Assembly: GCF_000832125.1 (NCBI RefSeq)
Contig: NZ_JPRK01000020.1
Coordinates: forward strand, 24,405 to 88,404
Source: Flavobacterium hibernum
GTDB taxonomy: Bacteria; Bacteroidota; Bacteroidia; Flavobacteriales; Flavobacteriaceae
Reading direction: 5' to 3'
DNA: 64,000 nucleotides
Positions 34,171-44,383 of this stretch are shown here, in pieces; within the stretch, counting starts at the first letter, position 1, and every line of letters begins with the position of its first letter. A program made the translations under genes and the position numbers. The notes below the pieces were generated by a model that did no database searches, was not told where the DNA came from, and saw nothing but the letters and a program-made list of their open reading frames with translations.

Positions 34171-35511
34171 CTACTTAACAATTGCCTTATAAATGTCGTT
34201 TCCGTTAGCAAACAAAAGCAGTCCGATAAGTAAAACGAAACCAACCATTTGTGCATTTTCTAAGAATTTGTCACTCGGTTTTTTGCCACTAATTATTTCA
34301 TATAATAAAAACATAACATGACCACCATCAAGTGCCGGAATTGGCAATAAATTCATAACTCCAAGCATAATTGATAAAAAAGCCGTGATTGTCCAGAAAG
34401 CTTCCCAGCTCCAAGTGCTTGGAAAAACGTTAAAAATCGCAGCAAAACCACCTACTGATTTGTATGCTTTTGTTTCTGGGTTAAAAATCATTTTAAGTTG
34501 TTTACCGTAACTTACTAATTGATCTTTACCTCTTGTTAGTCCAACCGGAACTGATTCAAGCAAATTATAGTTTTTTGTACTAATTTTATAATACCCTAGT
34601 TTCTCTAAAGATTCCATATTTAAACCGCCTACAGCAACGCCTAATTTTCCTTCTGATGAAACTTTAACCGTAACAGGAACTTGTTTAAGATCACGTAAAA
34701 CAACAGCAGGAAGAGTTTTTCCTTTATTAACTTCTAAAATCGTTTTAACCTGATCGTAATATCTCGCATCCTTACCGTTAATACTAACAAATAAATCTTT
34801 TGGTTTTAAAGCCGTATTCTCTGAGCCTTCAGTAATATTTGCTACAGCAAATGGCATTCTCATACCAACAAGATTTCCTTTTTTATATTTTGACAATTGA
34901 TCAGCAAGATCAGTAGGTATTTTTATGGTTTGCTGTTGTCCGTTTCTTTCAACTACAATTTCTTTTGCCAAGATAATTTTAATGTTCAAATCATTGTCAA
35001 AATTGGCTATGCTTTGCCCATCAATAGAAATAATTTTATCTCCGGTTTTAAAACCAGCTTTAATCATTGCAGGATTTTCGATTAAAACACCATCTTTCAA
35101 ATCAGCATTTGCTACATAAGTCTCGCCATAAACAAACGCCATTCCTATATATATAATAAACGCCAGAATAAAGTTTACAGTAACACCACCCAACATAATA
35201 ATTAAACGTTGCCAAGCTGGTTTCGAACGAAATTCCCAAGGTTGCGGTGGCAAGGCCATTTGTTCCTTGTCCATACTTTCGTCGATCATTCCAGAGATTT
35301 TTACATAACCTCCAAGTGGCAACCATCCAATACCGTATTCAGTTTCGCCAATTTTCTTTTTTAGAAGAGAATATTTAACATCAAAAAATAAGTAAAATTT
35401 TTCGACTCTTGTTTTAAATAATTTTGCAGGAATAAAATGTCCTAATTCGTGAAGAATAATAAGTAATGATAAACTCAATAGAAATTGAGAGAGTTTGATA
35501 ACTATATCCAT
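34171..35511 (-). CDS. rseP: RIP metalloprotease RseP (site-2 protease)
   Basis: The 446-residue polytopic membrane protein has the zinc motif HELGH (His21, Glu22, His25) in its first segment and the second zinc-ligand motif MNLLPIPALDGGH near residue 390. PDZ-type regions lie between them (about 125-330), with GDKIISIDG as one carboxylate-binding loop region. Family members cleave anti-sigma factors or signal peptides in the membrane. The ECF pair at 6.6-7.6 kb is a possible but unproven client. Confidence 0.95.
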   Translation of the reverse strand: MDIVIKLSQFLLSLSLLIILHELGHFIPAKLFKTRVEKFYLFFDVKYSLLKKKIGETEYGIGWLPLGGYVKISGMIDESMDKEQMALPPQPWEFRSKPAWQRLIIMLGGVTVNFILAFIIYIGMAFVYGETYVANADLKDGVLIENPAMIKAGFKTGDKIISIDGQSIANFDNDLNIKIILAKEIVVERNGQQQTIKIPTDLADQLSKYKKGNLVGMRMPFAVANITEGSENTALKPKDLFVSINGKDARYYDQVKTILEVNKGKTLPAVVLRDLKQVPVTVKVSSEGKLGVAVGGLNMESLEKLGYYKISTKNYNLLESVPVGLTRGKDQLVSYGKQLKMIFNPETKAYKSVGGFAAIFNVFPSTWSWEAFWTITAFLSIMLGVMNLLPIPALDGGHVMFLLYEIISGKKPSDKFLENAQMVGFVLLIGLLLFANGNDIYKAIVK

Positions 35512-35540
35512 TTTGTATTTTTAGTTCGTAATTTAACGCA

Positions 35541-35548
35541 CAAAAGTA
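35541..35548 (-). promoter_or_regulatory. Promoter of rseP
   Basis: TACTTTTG on the minus strand matches TAnnTTTG, with TTA 18 bases upstream in place of TTG. The leader would be about 25 bases. Confidence 0.55.
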
Positions 35549-35865
35549 ACGTTTTCTATTTTAATTTAAGACCGCAATATACTACTTAAGGTTTTAAAAT
35601 CTTGTTAATAATTCTTCTTACTTTATTAAATTAAAAAAGCCTTAATTATTAGTATCTCATTTGCTTATATTGTTACAAATGTCTTGTTCTGATATTTTAA
35701 AAACTTGTTAAGTCTGTTTATTTGTTAATCCTTTTTTAAGCAGAATAAAAGCACTTTATAATCTCTTAAATTAATTAAAAACGACTATTTTAGATTTTTC
35801 AATATTCACTTGTAAGAAAAGCTCGAGTTAACTTTCAACTATAACTTTATAAATTAAAAACAATA
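35549..35865. other. Intergenic region without recognised features
   Basis: This AT-rich stretch lies between divergent rseP and the ABC permease gene. I see no ORF, strong hairpin or repeat. A TAACTTTA near 35841-35850 is a poor promoter candidate for the permease gene. Confidence 0.5.
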
Positions 35866-36768
35866 TTGATCAAAATTCTACATTATTTATTTCTTATTCG
35901 TTTTAGAAAATTAGTTTCTAAAGACGACAGTATTGCTATGTTCTTAATCGTATTTTTTTATCTGGGAGCTGCAGTTGTAGTTTATATAAATTACGAAGTT
36001 TTCCGCAATTATATGATTCTTTTTTTTGTTGATGTAATCGCTTACCATTTACAAAGAAGAGACATTGAAATATTGAAACTGAAAAAAAATTATAAAACCA
36101 TTCTGTTTACAGAATATATTATTTATTCGCTTCCCTTTTATTTAGTGTTGGCAGTAAAGAAGGAATTCATTTTTATTGCTGGAATTCTTTTGTTTAAAAT
36201 AATATTAATAAATGCGCCGCGATTAAATCTAAAAGTTATTCGATATCCTTTTAATTTATTCAATGCGCATTGGCATATTTCCTTTAGAAAATATAAACTT
36301 ATTTATGTTTTTCCGCTTTTGGTTGCTTTGATTTTTGTGGCTGTAAGTTATAAAAATGAGAATCTTATATTTTTAGTCTATCTGGTTTTGTCTTTTATTG
36401 CGTGCGTTCCATCTTTCGAAAGGGAAAAAACAGAAGAAATAAAGCTTAATACTTTTAGTGCTAAAAAGTACTTGATTTTTCAATTAAAAAATGCATTTTT
36501 CAATACATTTTATCTGGTGATTCCGGTAGTAGTAACACTTTGTTTGTTTCAGGAATGGCAAAAAATAGTATTCATACTTCTTGTTTTTATTCCGCCACTT
36601 ATTAATGTATTGTTTAAATATATTTATTTTGAAAATCATTTTTTGCAACAAATTATTTTTAGTCTGTTTATCGCCTCAAATATTTTTCTCTTTGGCGTTC
36701 CATTATTAGCATTGCCTTTTACTTATATAAAAGCGATTAAAACATTAAACACCATCAAAATATGCTGA
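35866..36768 (+). CDS. ABC transporter membrane protein (putative)
   Basis: The 300-residue protein is strongly hydrophobic, with roughly eight membrane segments. The start is a TTG (MIKILHYLFLIRF). There is no sequence signature I recognise, but the next gene overlaps it by 7 bp and encodes an ABC ATPase, so it is best read as the permease partner. Substrate is unknown. An exporter of the two-component type is likely. Confidence 0.7.
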   Translation: MIKILHYLFLIRFRKLVSKDDSIAMFLIVFFYLGAAVVVYINYEVFRNYMILFFVDVIAYHLQRRDIEILKLKKNYKTILFTEYIIYSLPFYLVLAVKKEFIFIAGILLFKIILINAPRLNLKVIRYPFNLFNAHWHISFRKYKLIYVFPLLVALIFVAVSYKNENLIFLVYLVLSFIACVPSFEREKTEEIKLNTFSAKKYLIFQLKNAFFNTFYLVIPVVVTLCLFQEWQKIVFILLVFIPPLINVLFKYIYFENHFLQQIIFSLFIASNIFLFGVPLLALPFTYIKAIKTLNTIKIC

Positions 36769-37403
36769 CAATTTGTATTGATGAAAAAAAATACGGTAAT
36801 AAAATTATCTTAGAAGATATAAAAATCAATATTGATAAACCTGGAATTTACGGTGTTATAGGTAAAAATGGCCACGGAAAAACCACATTTTTTAAATGTT
36901 TGCTTGGATTAGAGAAATTTCAGGGAAGTAGTGAAATAAATGGAGATAAAGTTATGTTGCAAAATTCAGGTTGGGTTCCAACAGAACCTGCAATTTACAA
37001 TGAACTTACGGCAAAAGAATTTTATAATTTCTATGCTCATTTATTAGATCTGAAAAAGCCAGCATTCAATACCATATTTGAAGTTCCAGAAAATCAATTA
37101 ATAAGTGAATTTTCGACAGGTATGAAAAAGAAAACATATCTAAACGCAGTTTTTCAAAAAGAATTCTTGATTTATGTTTTAGATGAACCTTTTAACGGGC
37201 TTGATTTAGAATCAAATTATCTGTTGATGAATTATATCAGAGAGCTTTCAAAAACAGCTATTGTTTTTATTTCATCTCATATTTTAGAAATTCTATATAA
37301 GGATTGTGATAGAATTTTTCTGCTAAAAAATAAGAGAATTCATGAGTTTGAGAAAAATAAGTTTGTAGAAATTGAAGAAGAATTATTTTCGAAAAATGCC
37401 TAA
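36762..37403 (+). CDS. ABC transporter ATP-binding protein
   Basis: The 213-residue protein has Walker A GKNGHGKTT (residues 34-42), the signature region SEFSTGMKKK (STG in place of SGG), Walker B YVLDEPFNGLD and an H-loop His in SSHILE. It overlaps the permease gene by 7 bp, implying translational coupling. The short length and the STG signature resemble small two-component exporters. Confidence 0.92.
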   Translation: MLTICIDEKKYGNKIILEDIKINIDKPGIYGVIGKNGHGKTTFFKCLLGLEKFQGSSEINGDKVMLQNSGWVPTEPAIYNELTAKEFYNFYAHLLDLKKPAFNTIFEVPENQLISEFSTGMKKKTYLNAVFQKEFLIYVLDEPFNGLDLESNYLLMNYIRELSKTAIVFISSHILEILYKDCDRIFLLKNKRIHEFEKNKFVEIEEELFSKNA

Positions 37404-37534
37404 ATAGAATTTGCTTTAAATGTTTGTTAATTAATAAACATTTCAATTTCTCATTTTAGCAAGATGCCGTAACTTTACTTTTTAAAATTCTGTCATTTTC
37501 AATTGGCAGTTTAAAACCATTAAAAGTTAGAATT

Positions 37535-38605
37535 ATGGGTTCACAATTATTTTCTCCACTTACAATAAAAAAAATCACTTTAAAAAATAGAATCGTTATT
37601 TCGCCAATGTGTCAATATTCTGCAATTGACGGATTTGCAAACGATTGGCATCTAGTTCATCTTGGAAGTCGTGCCAGCGGAGGCGTTGGATTAATTATTC
37701 AGGAAGCAACAGCCGTTTCGCCCGAAGCAAGAATTTCGCCAGCCGATTTAGGAATCTGGAAAGACGAACATATCGAAAAGCTAAAAACAATCAATCAGTT
37801 TATAGTTTCTCAAAATTCGATTCCCGGAATTCAGTTGGCGCATGCAGGTCGAAAAGCAAGTGTTTCATCTCCTTGGGAAGGCAATAAAAAGCTAGATTTC
37901 GCTCAAGGCGGATGGCAAACAGTTTCGGCAAGTGCGATTCCATATCATGATAACGAACCATTTCTTCCGGAAGCTTTGGATAAAAACGGAATCCAGAAAG
38001 TAATTTCAGATTTTAAAGCAGCTACAAAAAGGGCTGTTGAAGCCGGTTATCAGGTTATGGAAATTCATGGTGCGCACGGTTATTTATTGCACCAGTTTTT
38101 ATCGCCATTAACCAATGTTAGAACAGATGAATATGGCGGAAGTTTCGAAAACAGAATCCGTTTTACATTAGAAATTCTAGAAGCAGTTCAGTCAGAATGG
38201 CCAGAAGATTTACCTTTAATAGTTAGAATTTCAGCAACAGATTGGGCAGAAGGCGGATGGAATCCTGAAGAATCAGTAAAGCTTTCGGCGATCTTAAAAG
38301 AAAAGGGAGTAGATTTAATAGATGTTTCATCTGGCGGATTGGTTTCTCATCAAAAAATAGAACTAAAACCGGGCTATCAAGTTTCTTTTGCAGAGAAAAT
38401 TAAAAAAGAAGCCAATATTTCAACAGGCGCCGTTGGTTTAATTACCAGCGCAAAACAAGCCGAAGAAATTTTAACTAAAGGTCAAGCCGATTTAATTCTG
38501 TTCGCGCGCGAATCTCTAAGAAACCCGAACTTACCTTTAGATTTCGCCCGAGAATTAAACGAAGATATTCAATGGCCAAAACAATACGAAAGAGCAAAAC
38601 TTTAA
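37535..38605 (+). CDS. NADH:flavin oxidoreductase (Old Yellow Enzyme, YqjM-type)
   Basis: The 356-residue FMN enzyme reduces activated C=C bonds using NADPH. Visible are SPMCQYSA with the Cys typical of the YqjM group (near residue 25) and DWHLVHLGSRASGG. QLAHAGRKAS with its His, EIHGAHGYLLHQFLSP with the catalytic Tyr region, and the C-terminal FARESLRNPNLPL follow. Physiological substrates are unknown; detoxification is likely. Confidence 0.93.
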   Translation: MGSQLFSPLTIKKITLKNRIVISPMCQYSAIDGFANDWHLVHLGSRASGGVGLIIQEATAVSPEARISPADLGIWKDEHIEKLKTINQFIVSQNSIPGIQLAHAGRKASVSSPWEGNKKLDFAQGGWQTVSASAIPYHDNEPFLPEALDKNGIQKVISDFKAATKRAVEAGYQVMEIHGAHGYLLHQFLSPLTNVRTDEYGGSFENRIRFTLEILEAVQSEWPEDLPLIVRISATDWAEGGWNPEESVKLSAILKEKGVDLIDVSSGGLVSHQKIELKPGYQVSFAEKIKKEANISTGAVGLITSAKQAEEILTKGQADLILFARESLRNPNLPLDFARELNEDIQWPKQYERAKL

Positions 38606-38613
38606 TATTTTTC

Positions 38614-38672
38614 CGCCACGAATTCACGAATTAATTCTAAAAGAAAGCTTTATAATTCGTGAATTCGTGGCG
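38614..38672. repeat. Palindromic repeat, family B copy 1
   Basis: CGCCACGAATTCACGAATTA (38614-38633) pairs perfectly over 20 bp with 38653-38672. A shorter-armed relative lies at 50279-50357. It fills most of the gap between the OYE gene and the next gene, and contains a spurious GTG start at 38659. Confidence 0.85.
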
Positions 38673-38691
38673 AAAAAAAATCCATACCAAC

Positions 38692-39732
38692 ATGCAAAAA
38701 ATAAAAACAGCATTATTATCATACGGAATGTCGGGAAAAGTTTTTCACGCACCATTTTTAGACATTCATCCAGGATTTGAATTATTAGGTTCTTGGGAGA
38801 GAAGCAAAAAACTAATTCAGGAAGATTATCCAACCGTAAAAAGTTATCCAACAATAGACGAATTATTATCAGACAATGTCGATTTAGTAATTGTAAACAC
38901 ACCAGTTGGAACACATTACGAATATGCCAAAAAAGTTCTATTAGCCGGAAAACATGCCGTTGTCGAAAAAGCATTTACGACAACAGTTGCCGAAGCCGAA
39001 GAATTGGCAGCAATTGCCAAAGAAAAAGGATTAAAATTGGCCGTTTTTCAAAATAGAAGATGGGACAGCGATTTTAAAACCGTTCAAAAAGTAATTAAAG
39101 AAGGAACTTTAGGAGACTTAGTCGAAGCCGAATTTCATTTTGACAGATACAATCCATTATTGAGTCCAAAAGCACACAAAGAAACTGCAAATGATGGAGC
39201 TGGAATCCTTAAAGATTTAGGACCACATTTAATAGATCAGGCCGTTTGCTTGTTTGGTTCGCCAAAATCTGTTTTTGGAGATATTCGTTATACCAGAGAA
39301 AACTCTTTAGTCGATGACTGGATAGATTTATTGTTGATTTACGAAGATTTTAGAGTACGACTAAAAGCAAGTTTTTTTGTTAGAGAAGCAAATCCCGCGT
39401 ATACAATTCATGGAAAAAAAGGTTCTTTCTTAAAACCTCGCGGAGATGTTCAGGAAGATGAATTAAAATTGGGTAAAAAACCAAATCTGGAATCTTGGGG
39501 AACAGAATCAGAAGATTTAAAAGGACTTTTGCATACAGAAATAGACGGAAAAATTATTAGAGAAAAAATTCCAACACTTCAAGGAAACTACTTCTCATTT
39601 TTTGATGGTGTTTATGACTCAATTGCAAACGACAAAAGAGAACCCGTTACCGCGCAAGATGGCGTAAAAGTAATGCAGATTATTGAAGCTGCAATTGCGA
39701 GTAATGAGCAGCGAAAAGCAATTAATTTGTAG
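38692..39732 (+). CDS. Gfo/Idh/MocA-family oxidoreductase
   Basis: I chose the ATG at 38692 (MQKIKTALLSYGMSGKVFHAP, 346 residues), because a GTG at 38659 lies in a repeat. The Rossmann fold begins with SYGMSGKVFHAPFL. The EKAFTTTVAEAEEL segment carries the family Lys, and GILKDLGPHLIDQA holds the His-containing active-site helix. It oxidises or reduces a sugar or cyclic polyol, substrate unknown. It may be co-expressed with the preceding reductase. Confidence 0.92.
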   Translation: MQKIKTALLSYGMSGKVFHAPFLDIHPGFELLGSWERSKKLIQEDYPTVKSYPTIDELLSDNVDLVIVNTPVGTHYEYAKKVLLAGKHAVVEKAFTTTVAEAEELAAIAKEKGLKLAVFQNRRWDSDFKTVQKVIKEGTLGDLVEAEFHFDRYNPLLSPKAHKETANDGAGILKDLGPHLIDQAVCLFGSPKSVFGDIRYTRENSLVDDWIDLLLIYEDFRVRLKASFFVREANPAYTIHGKKGSFLKPRGDVQEDELKLGKKPNLESWGTESEDLKGLLHTEIDGKIIREKIPTLQGNYFSFFDGVYDSIANDKREPVTAQDGVKVMQIIEAAIASNEQRKAINL

Positions 39733-39764
39733 AAACTTAGTCTACGGATTTTATGAAATATTGT

Positions 39765-39792
39765 AAAGACGCACAGTAGTGCGTCTTTTTTT
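39765..39792 (+). terminator. Terminator of the Gfo/Idh/MocA gene
   Basis: AAAGACGCAC (39765-39774) pairs perfectly with GTGCGTCTTT (39779-39788) around AGTA, followed by more T. Confidence 0.9.
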
Positions 39793-39794
39793 AT

Positions 39795-39863
39795 GCCCAC
39801 AGATTTCAAGGATTGAACAGATTCTCACAGATTTTAATCCTTTTAATCTGTAAAATCTGTGGC
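39795..39863. repeat. Palindromic repeat, family C
   Basis: CCACAGATTT pairs with AAATCTGTGG near the ends, and AAGGATT with AATCCTT further in, with ACAGATT motifs repeated between. I remember similar CACAGATT palindromes as common in Bacteroidetes intergenic DNA. The rest of the gap up to 40048 shows nothing definite. Confidence 0.7.
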
Positions 39864-40048
39864 AAAAAATAATTACAAAATACAAGTATAAAGAAAACCT
39901 TTGTCCCTTTGCATCTCAGAACCGTTGCACCTTAAAAAAAAGAATTTATAAACATACAACGTTATAAATGGAGGAACAGCTATGGTATGATAGACTATAA
40001 GGTTGGTTTTTTGTACTTTTATGCGATTAAATTCAAAATGCATCAACA

Positions 40049-41269
40049 TTGATAAATTTCAACCCATTAGCGCTATTCCAAACAAAAGGAAAAATCAAGA
40101 AAGTTTACAGAGAAGCCAAAGCCTCTTATTTAAACCGAATTCGTTTCGCTGTGGGAATGTTTTATTTTGGAATGGGTTTAAGTTTTGCAACTTGGGCAAG
40201 CCGAATTCCGGATATCAAAACCGCATTGCATTTAACCGAAGGCGATCTTGGTTCAATACTTTTTGCTTTACCAATGGGACAATTAGTAATTATGCCTTTT
40301 TCGGGAAAAATGGTAACCAAATTTGGGAGTCATAGAATTTTGATTTTCTCCTTAATAATGTACGTTTTATGTTTGGCAAATCTAGGTTTGGCAACGTCGG
40401 CTTTACAATTATCATTAGGATTGTTCCTGTTTGGATTATTTGGAAATCTAGCCAATATTGCAGTCAATACACAAGGAGTTTATACCGAAGTACTTTTTAG
40501 AAAAACCATCATGTCGTCGTTTCACGGAATGTGGAGTTTTGCCGGATTTAGTGGAGCATTAGTAGGTTTGGGTATGTTAGCCTTAAACTTGTCGCCTTTT
40601 CATCATTTTTTAATAGTAGGTGGAGTGGTGCTATTAATGGTCGCTTTTAACTTTAAATTTTTGGTCAAAGCCAAAGAAAAAATAAAAAATAAAACCTCCG
40701 AAAAGAAAAAACTATTCGTTAAACCAGATAGCGCTTTAATTTGGCTTGGAGTTATTGGTTTTTGTAGTATGGCGAGCGAAGGAGTTATGTTTGACTGGAG
40801 CGGAGTTTACTTTAAAGATGTAGTAAAAGCGCCAGGGCCTTTAGTAATTCTAGGCTACACTTCGTTTATGATCATGATGGCCAGCGGACGTTTTTTAGGA
40901 GATGGTTTAATTAATAAATTTGGTCGTGAACGCGTCATGCAAATTAGTGGAGTTATGATTTCGGCAGGGCTTTTTACTGCTGTTTTTCTTCCCTACATTA
41001 TTCCGTGTACAATTGCATTTATGGCAGTTGGTTTAGGAGTAGCCACAATTGTGCCTACTGTTTATAGTATGGCAGGAAAAAACCCAACAGTTCCACCAGG
41101 TGAAGCTTTAACCATTGTTTCGAGCGTGAGTTTTCTTGGATTCTTAATGGGACCTCCAGTTATTGGGCATATAGCCGAAAGTTTTGGACTTCAGTTTTCT
41201 TTTGCATTTATTGGAATCTTTGGCGTTTTAATCGCTTTTATGGTTTCTAAAATTAGAACTACATCTTAA
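40049..41269 (+). CDS. MFS transporter
   Basis: The 406-residue protein has about twelve membrane segments. The pattern RFAVGMFYFGMGLSFATWASRIP with LGSILFALPMGQLVIMPFSGKMV fits a group of major-facilitator permeases loosely related to FucP-like sugar transporters. The start appears to be a TTG (MINFNPLALF), since the upstream ATG at 40039 meets a stop after four codons. Substrate is unknown. Confidence 0.88.
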   Translation: MINFNPLALFQTKGKIKKVYREAKASYLNRIRFAVGMFYFGMGLSFATWASRIPDIKTALHLTEGDLGSILFALPMGQLVIMPFSGKMVTKFGSHRILIFSLIMYVLCLANLGLATSALQLSLGLFLFGLFGNLANIAVNTQGVYTEVLFRKTIMSSFHGMWSFAGFSGALVGLGMLALNLSPFHHFLIVGGVVLLMVAFNFKFLVKAKEKIKNKTSEKKKLFVKPDSALIWLGVIGFCSMASEGVMFDWSGVYFKDVVKAPGPLVILGYTSFMIMMASGRFLGDGLINKFGRERVMQISGVMISAGLFTAVFLPYIIPCTIAFMAVGLGVATIVPTVYSMAGKNPTVPPGEALTIVSSVSFLGFLMGPPVIGHIAESFGLQFSFAFIGIFGVLIAFMVSKIRTTS

Positions 41270-41527
41270 TTAAGTAATAAATAAATAGAGCTTAAAAGTT
41301 ATATTTCCTCTTGTAAAAGAGAGGATATACTCAATACTAATCAAAAAAACATTTCGAATAAATAAAAATTAACAAGAAAAGTATTTCTTATTTGTTTTTA
41401 TTTATATTTGAATTTCAAATCAATGAATTACCTATGATTTGATTCGTAAAAATTTTTTCCAAAAACCATTTTTATCTTTTGAACGGAATAATTAAAACTA
41501 TTTCGCAAAACTTAATTAATGTTTTTC

Positions 41528-44365
41528 ATGAGAAAAAAGTACTTTTTGTTTCTTATTTTATTGCCTTTCAGCCTTGTTTTTTCGCAAGAACAAACTACTT
41601 TTTTAGGAATTGTGATTGACTCAAAAACACAAAATCCATTAGAGAATATTGTAGTAAGCATTCAAAATTCTTCCGTAACACAATTAACAAATACAGAGGG
41701 TAGATTTAAATTGCAGTCTTCAATAAAGGGAGAGCAATTGTTGCTATTGCACAGTCAGGGTTATAAAGATTTATTGTTGAAAATAAAATCTAATTTAGGT
41801 CAAGAAGTTAACCTTGGGATACTGCAATTAGAAGATAATTTTTCAGACGAAACTCCTGCCGCTTTAATTACATTATTAGAAAGCGATTTGTCCGATGATA
41901 ATAGTTCATCAGAGATGACCGCAGGACTTCTTCAATCGTCAAAAGATGCCTTCATGCAAGCCTCAGCATTCAATTGGGGTCAAGCCCGATTTAGAGTTCG
42001 TGGTCTCGATAGTGAAAACGGAACTATGATGCTCAACGGAATGGTCATGAACAAAATTTATGATGGAAGACCACAATGGAATAATTGGGGAGGATTAAAT
42101 AATGTGCTTCGAAATCAAGAATTCTCGATTGGTGCCGCAGCATCAAATTATACTTTTGGAGGTATTCTAGGAACACAGCAAATTTTTACACGAGCTTCAA
42201 TGTATAGAAAAGGAGGGCAATTAACCTTTTCAGGAAGTAATACAACATACAGTTGGCGCGGTATTGCAACTTATGCTTCTGGAATGAATACTTCAGGTTG
42301 GGCATATGCAATTTCGGTAGGAAAGCGTTGGTCAGATGAAGGCTTTTTTGAAGGAACAAACTTCAACGCTGAGTCTTTTTTTATAAGTGTCGAAAAGAAA
42401 TTAAATGCCAGACAATCCCTGAATTTTACAGGATTTTATACACCAAATTCTAGAGGAAAAAACTCAGCCAATACAAATGAAGTAACAGAACTAACCAACG
42501 AAAAATACAATTCGTATTGGGGTTGGCAGAATGGTACAAAACGAAATGCAAGAGAAAAAAATGTTGAAGAACCATTATTTATGCTCAATCATTATTTTAA
42601 AATTGATGAAAAAACAAATTTAAATTCAAGCATAATGTACCAATTTGGTAAAGTTGGAAACAGCAATATAGATTATCAAAGAGTAGATAGTCCTGATCCT
42701 GTTAACTATAAAAAAATGCCTAGTTATTTTAACTCACTTTATGCAAAAGATCACGGAGAATTTTCGGGAGCATTTATTCCGGATTACGAAAATGCCGAAA
42801 AAAATAAAATAGCATTTTTAGCACATTCTCAAATAGATTGGGATGCCATGTATCGCGCCAATCAAAAAATAATAACAAATGCAAATGGTACAGTTTCAGG
42901 TTTTGAACCCATGCAAAGCCATTATGTGTTATATGAAGATCGAACAGATGATAAAACTTTTGGAGCAAGTACAAATTTAAATTCACAGCTTACAGCCAAC
43001 ATCTTTTTTGATGGAGGAATAACATTTCGAAATCTTAAATCGCATAATTTTCAATACCTCACAGATTTATTAGGAGGAGAATATTTTGAAGACATTGATC
43101 CGTTTTATAAAGGAAACCAAGCACAATCTGATTTACAAAACCCGAATAGAAAAGTAAAAGAAGGAGATATTTATGGTTATAATTATAATTTTTTGGCCAA
43201 TACAATCGATGTCTTCGCACAGTTTCGATTCTCCTATAACAGAACAGAATTCTATTTAGCACAATCTTATTCGATGTCAGATTATCAACGAGAAGGATTG
43301 TACCAAAATGGACTTTATCCTGACAATTCTCTCGGCAAAAGCCAAAAAGTAAATTTTGAAAATTTTGGTTTTAAAGGAGGATTTACCTATAAAATTTCAG
43401 GTAAGCAATTGTTGTTTTTTAACGGATCGCATCTTACCAGAGCACCATCAATTCGAAATACTTTTTCAAATTCTCGTTTGAATAATGCGGTAATCAACGG
43501 AATTGAAAGTGAAAATATAAGCAGTGCCGAGGCTAATTATGTGTATCATTCTCCCAAACTCAAAATGAGACTAACAGCATATTATGCAACAATTAAAAAT
43601 AGCACAAAAACAACTTTTTTTTATGCCGAAGGAATTTTTGATAACGGAGCAGGTTACGACGCGACCGATGCTTTTGTGAGTCAAACGCTTACCCATTTGG
43701 ACAAAAAAAATATAGGGGCCGAATTGAGTTTTGAATACCAAATGTCATCAACATTAAAAACAACTTTCTCTGCGGCTTATGGAGATTATACGTATAGTAG
43801 TAATCCCGATGTTTTAATAACAAATGATGCAAATACAGCTAAAACAGATAAGCCATCAACATTTGATTTTGGCAAAGCTTATATTAAAAATTATAAACAA
43901 GCCGGGATGCCTCAACAAGCTTATTCTTTAGGATTAGAATATCGAGACCCAAAGTTTTGGTGGCTTGGGGCAAATGTGAATTATTTAACAGATAGTTACA
44001 TCGATATTTCGCCAGTTGCTAGAACATCGCAATTCTATATCAATCCTGCAAATGAATTTCCTTTTCCCGAAGCGACAAAAGTGCGTGGTGATGAACTGCT
44101 AAAACAAGAAAAATTCAATCCAATTTCATTACTCAATATTTCGGGCGGAAAGTCGTGTCGCATTTATAAAAAGTATGTTGGGCTTTTTGCAAGTATAAAT
44201 AATGTCTTGGATTCAACATACAAAACAGGAGGTTTTGAACAAGCCAGAAATGCCAATTTTAGAGCTTTAAATCAAGATATTTCTAGCGGAAATCCCTCTT
44301 TTGGCCCCAAATATTATTACGGATACGGTCGAACTTATTTTGTAAATCTTACAATTGGTTTCTAA
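41528..44365 (+). CDS. TonB-dependent outer-membrane receptor
   Basis: I chose the ATG at 41528 (MRKKYFLFLILLPFSLVFSQ) for its clean signal peptide; 41519 is an alternative. The 945-residue protein has an N-terminal carboxypeptidase-regulatory-like domain (about residues 22-105), a plug domain (RFRVRGLDSENGTMMLNGM region) and a large beta-barrel ending in YYGYGRTYFVNLTIGF. The neighbour is a DUF5689 lipoprotein, not SusD, so it is probably not a glycan SusC. Cargo is unknown. Confidence 0.93.
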   Translation: MRKKYFLFLILLPFSLVFSQEQTTFLGIVIDSKTQNPLENIVVSIQNSSVTQLTNTEGRFKLQSSIKGEQLLLLHSQGYKDLLLKIKSNLGQEVNLGILQLEDNFSDETPAALITLLESDLSDDNSSSEMTAGLLQSSKDAFMQASAFNWGQARFRVRGLDSENGTMMLNGMVMNKIYDGRPQWNNWGGLNNVLRNQEFSIGAAASNYTFGGILGTQQIFTRASMYRKGGQLTFSGSNTTYSWRGIATYASGMNTSGWAYAISVGKRWSDEGFFEGTNFNAESFFISVEKKLNARQSLNFTGFYTPNSRGKNSANTNEVTELTNEKYNSYWGWQNGTKRNAREKNVEEPLFMLNHYFKIDEKTNLNSSIMYQFGKVGNSNIDYQRVDSPDPVNYKKMPSYFNSLYAKDHGEFSGAFIPDYENAEKNKIAFLAHSQIDWDAMYRANQKIITNANGTVSGFEPMQSHYVLYEDRTDDKTFGASTNLNSQLTANIFFDGGITFRNLKSHNFQYLTDLLGGEYFEDIDPFYKGNQAQSDLQNPNRKVKEGDIYGYNYNFLANTIDVFAQFRFSYNRTEFYLAQSYSMSDYQREGLYQNGLYPDNSLGKSQKVNFENFGFKGGFTYKISGKQLLFFNGSHLTRAPSIRNTFSNSRLNNAVINGIESENISSAEANYVYHSPKLKMRLTAYYATIKNSTKTTFFYAEGIFDNGAGYDATDAFVSQTLTHLDKKNIGAELSFEYQMSSTLKTTFSAAYGDYTYSSNPDVLITNDANTAKTDKPSTFDFGKAYIKNYKQAGMPQQAYSLGLEYRDPKFWWLGANVNYLTDSYIDISPVARTSQFYINPANEFPFPEATKVRGDELLKQEKFNPISLLNISGGKSCRIYKKYVGLFASINNVLDSTYKTGGFEQARNANFRALNQDISSGNPSFGPKYYYGYGRTYFVNLTIGF

Positions 44366-44383
44366 ATTTTAAAATAAAATAAC

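Noticed and set aside
38659..38691. GTG start for the Gfo/Idh/MocA protein
   Set aside because: It lies within the family B repeat, and the ATG at 38692 gives the normal Rossmann start.
40003..40335. 110-residue frame over the start of the MFS gene
   Set aside because: It is a shadow frame; the MFS frame continues for 406 residues with clear membrane segments.
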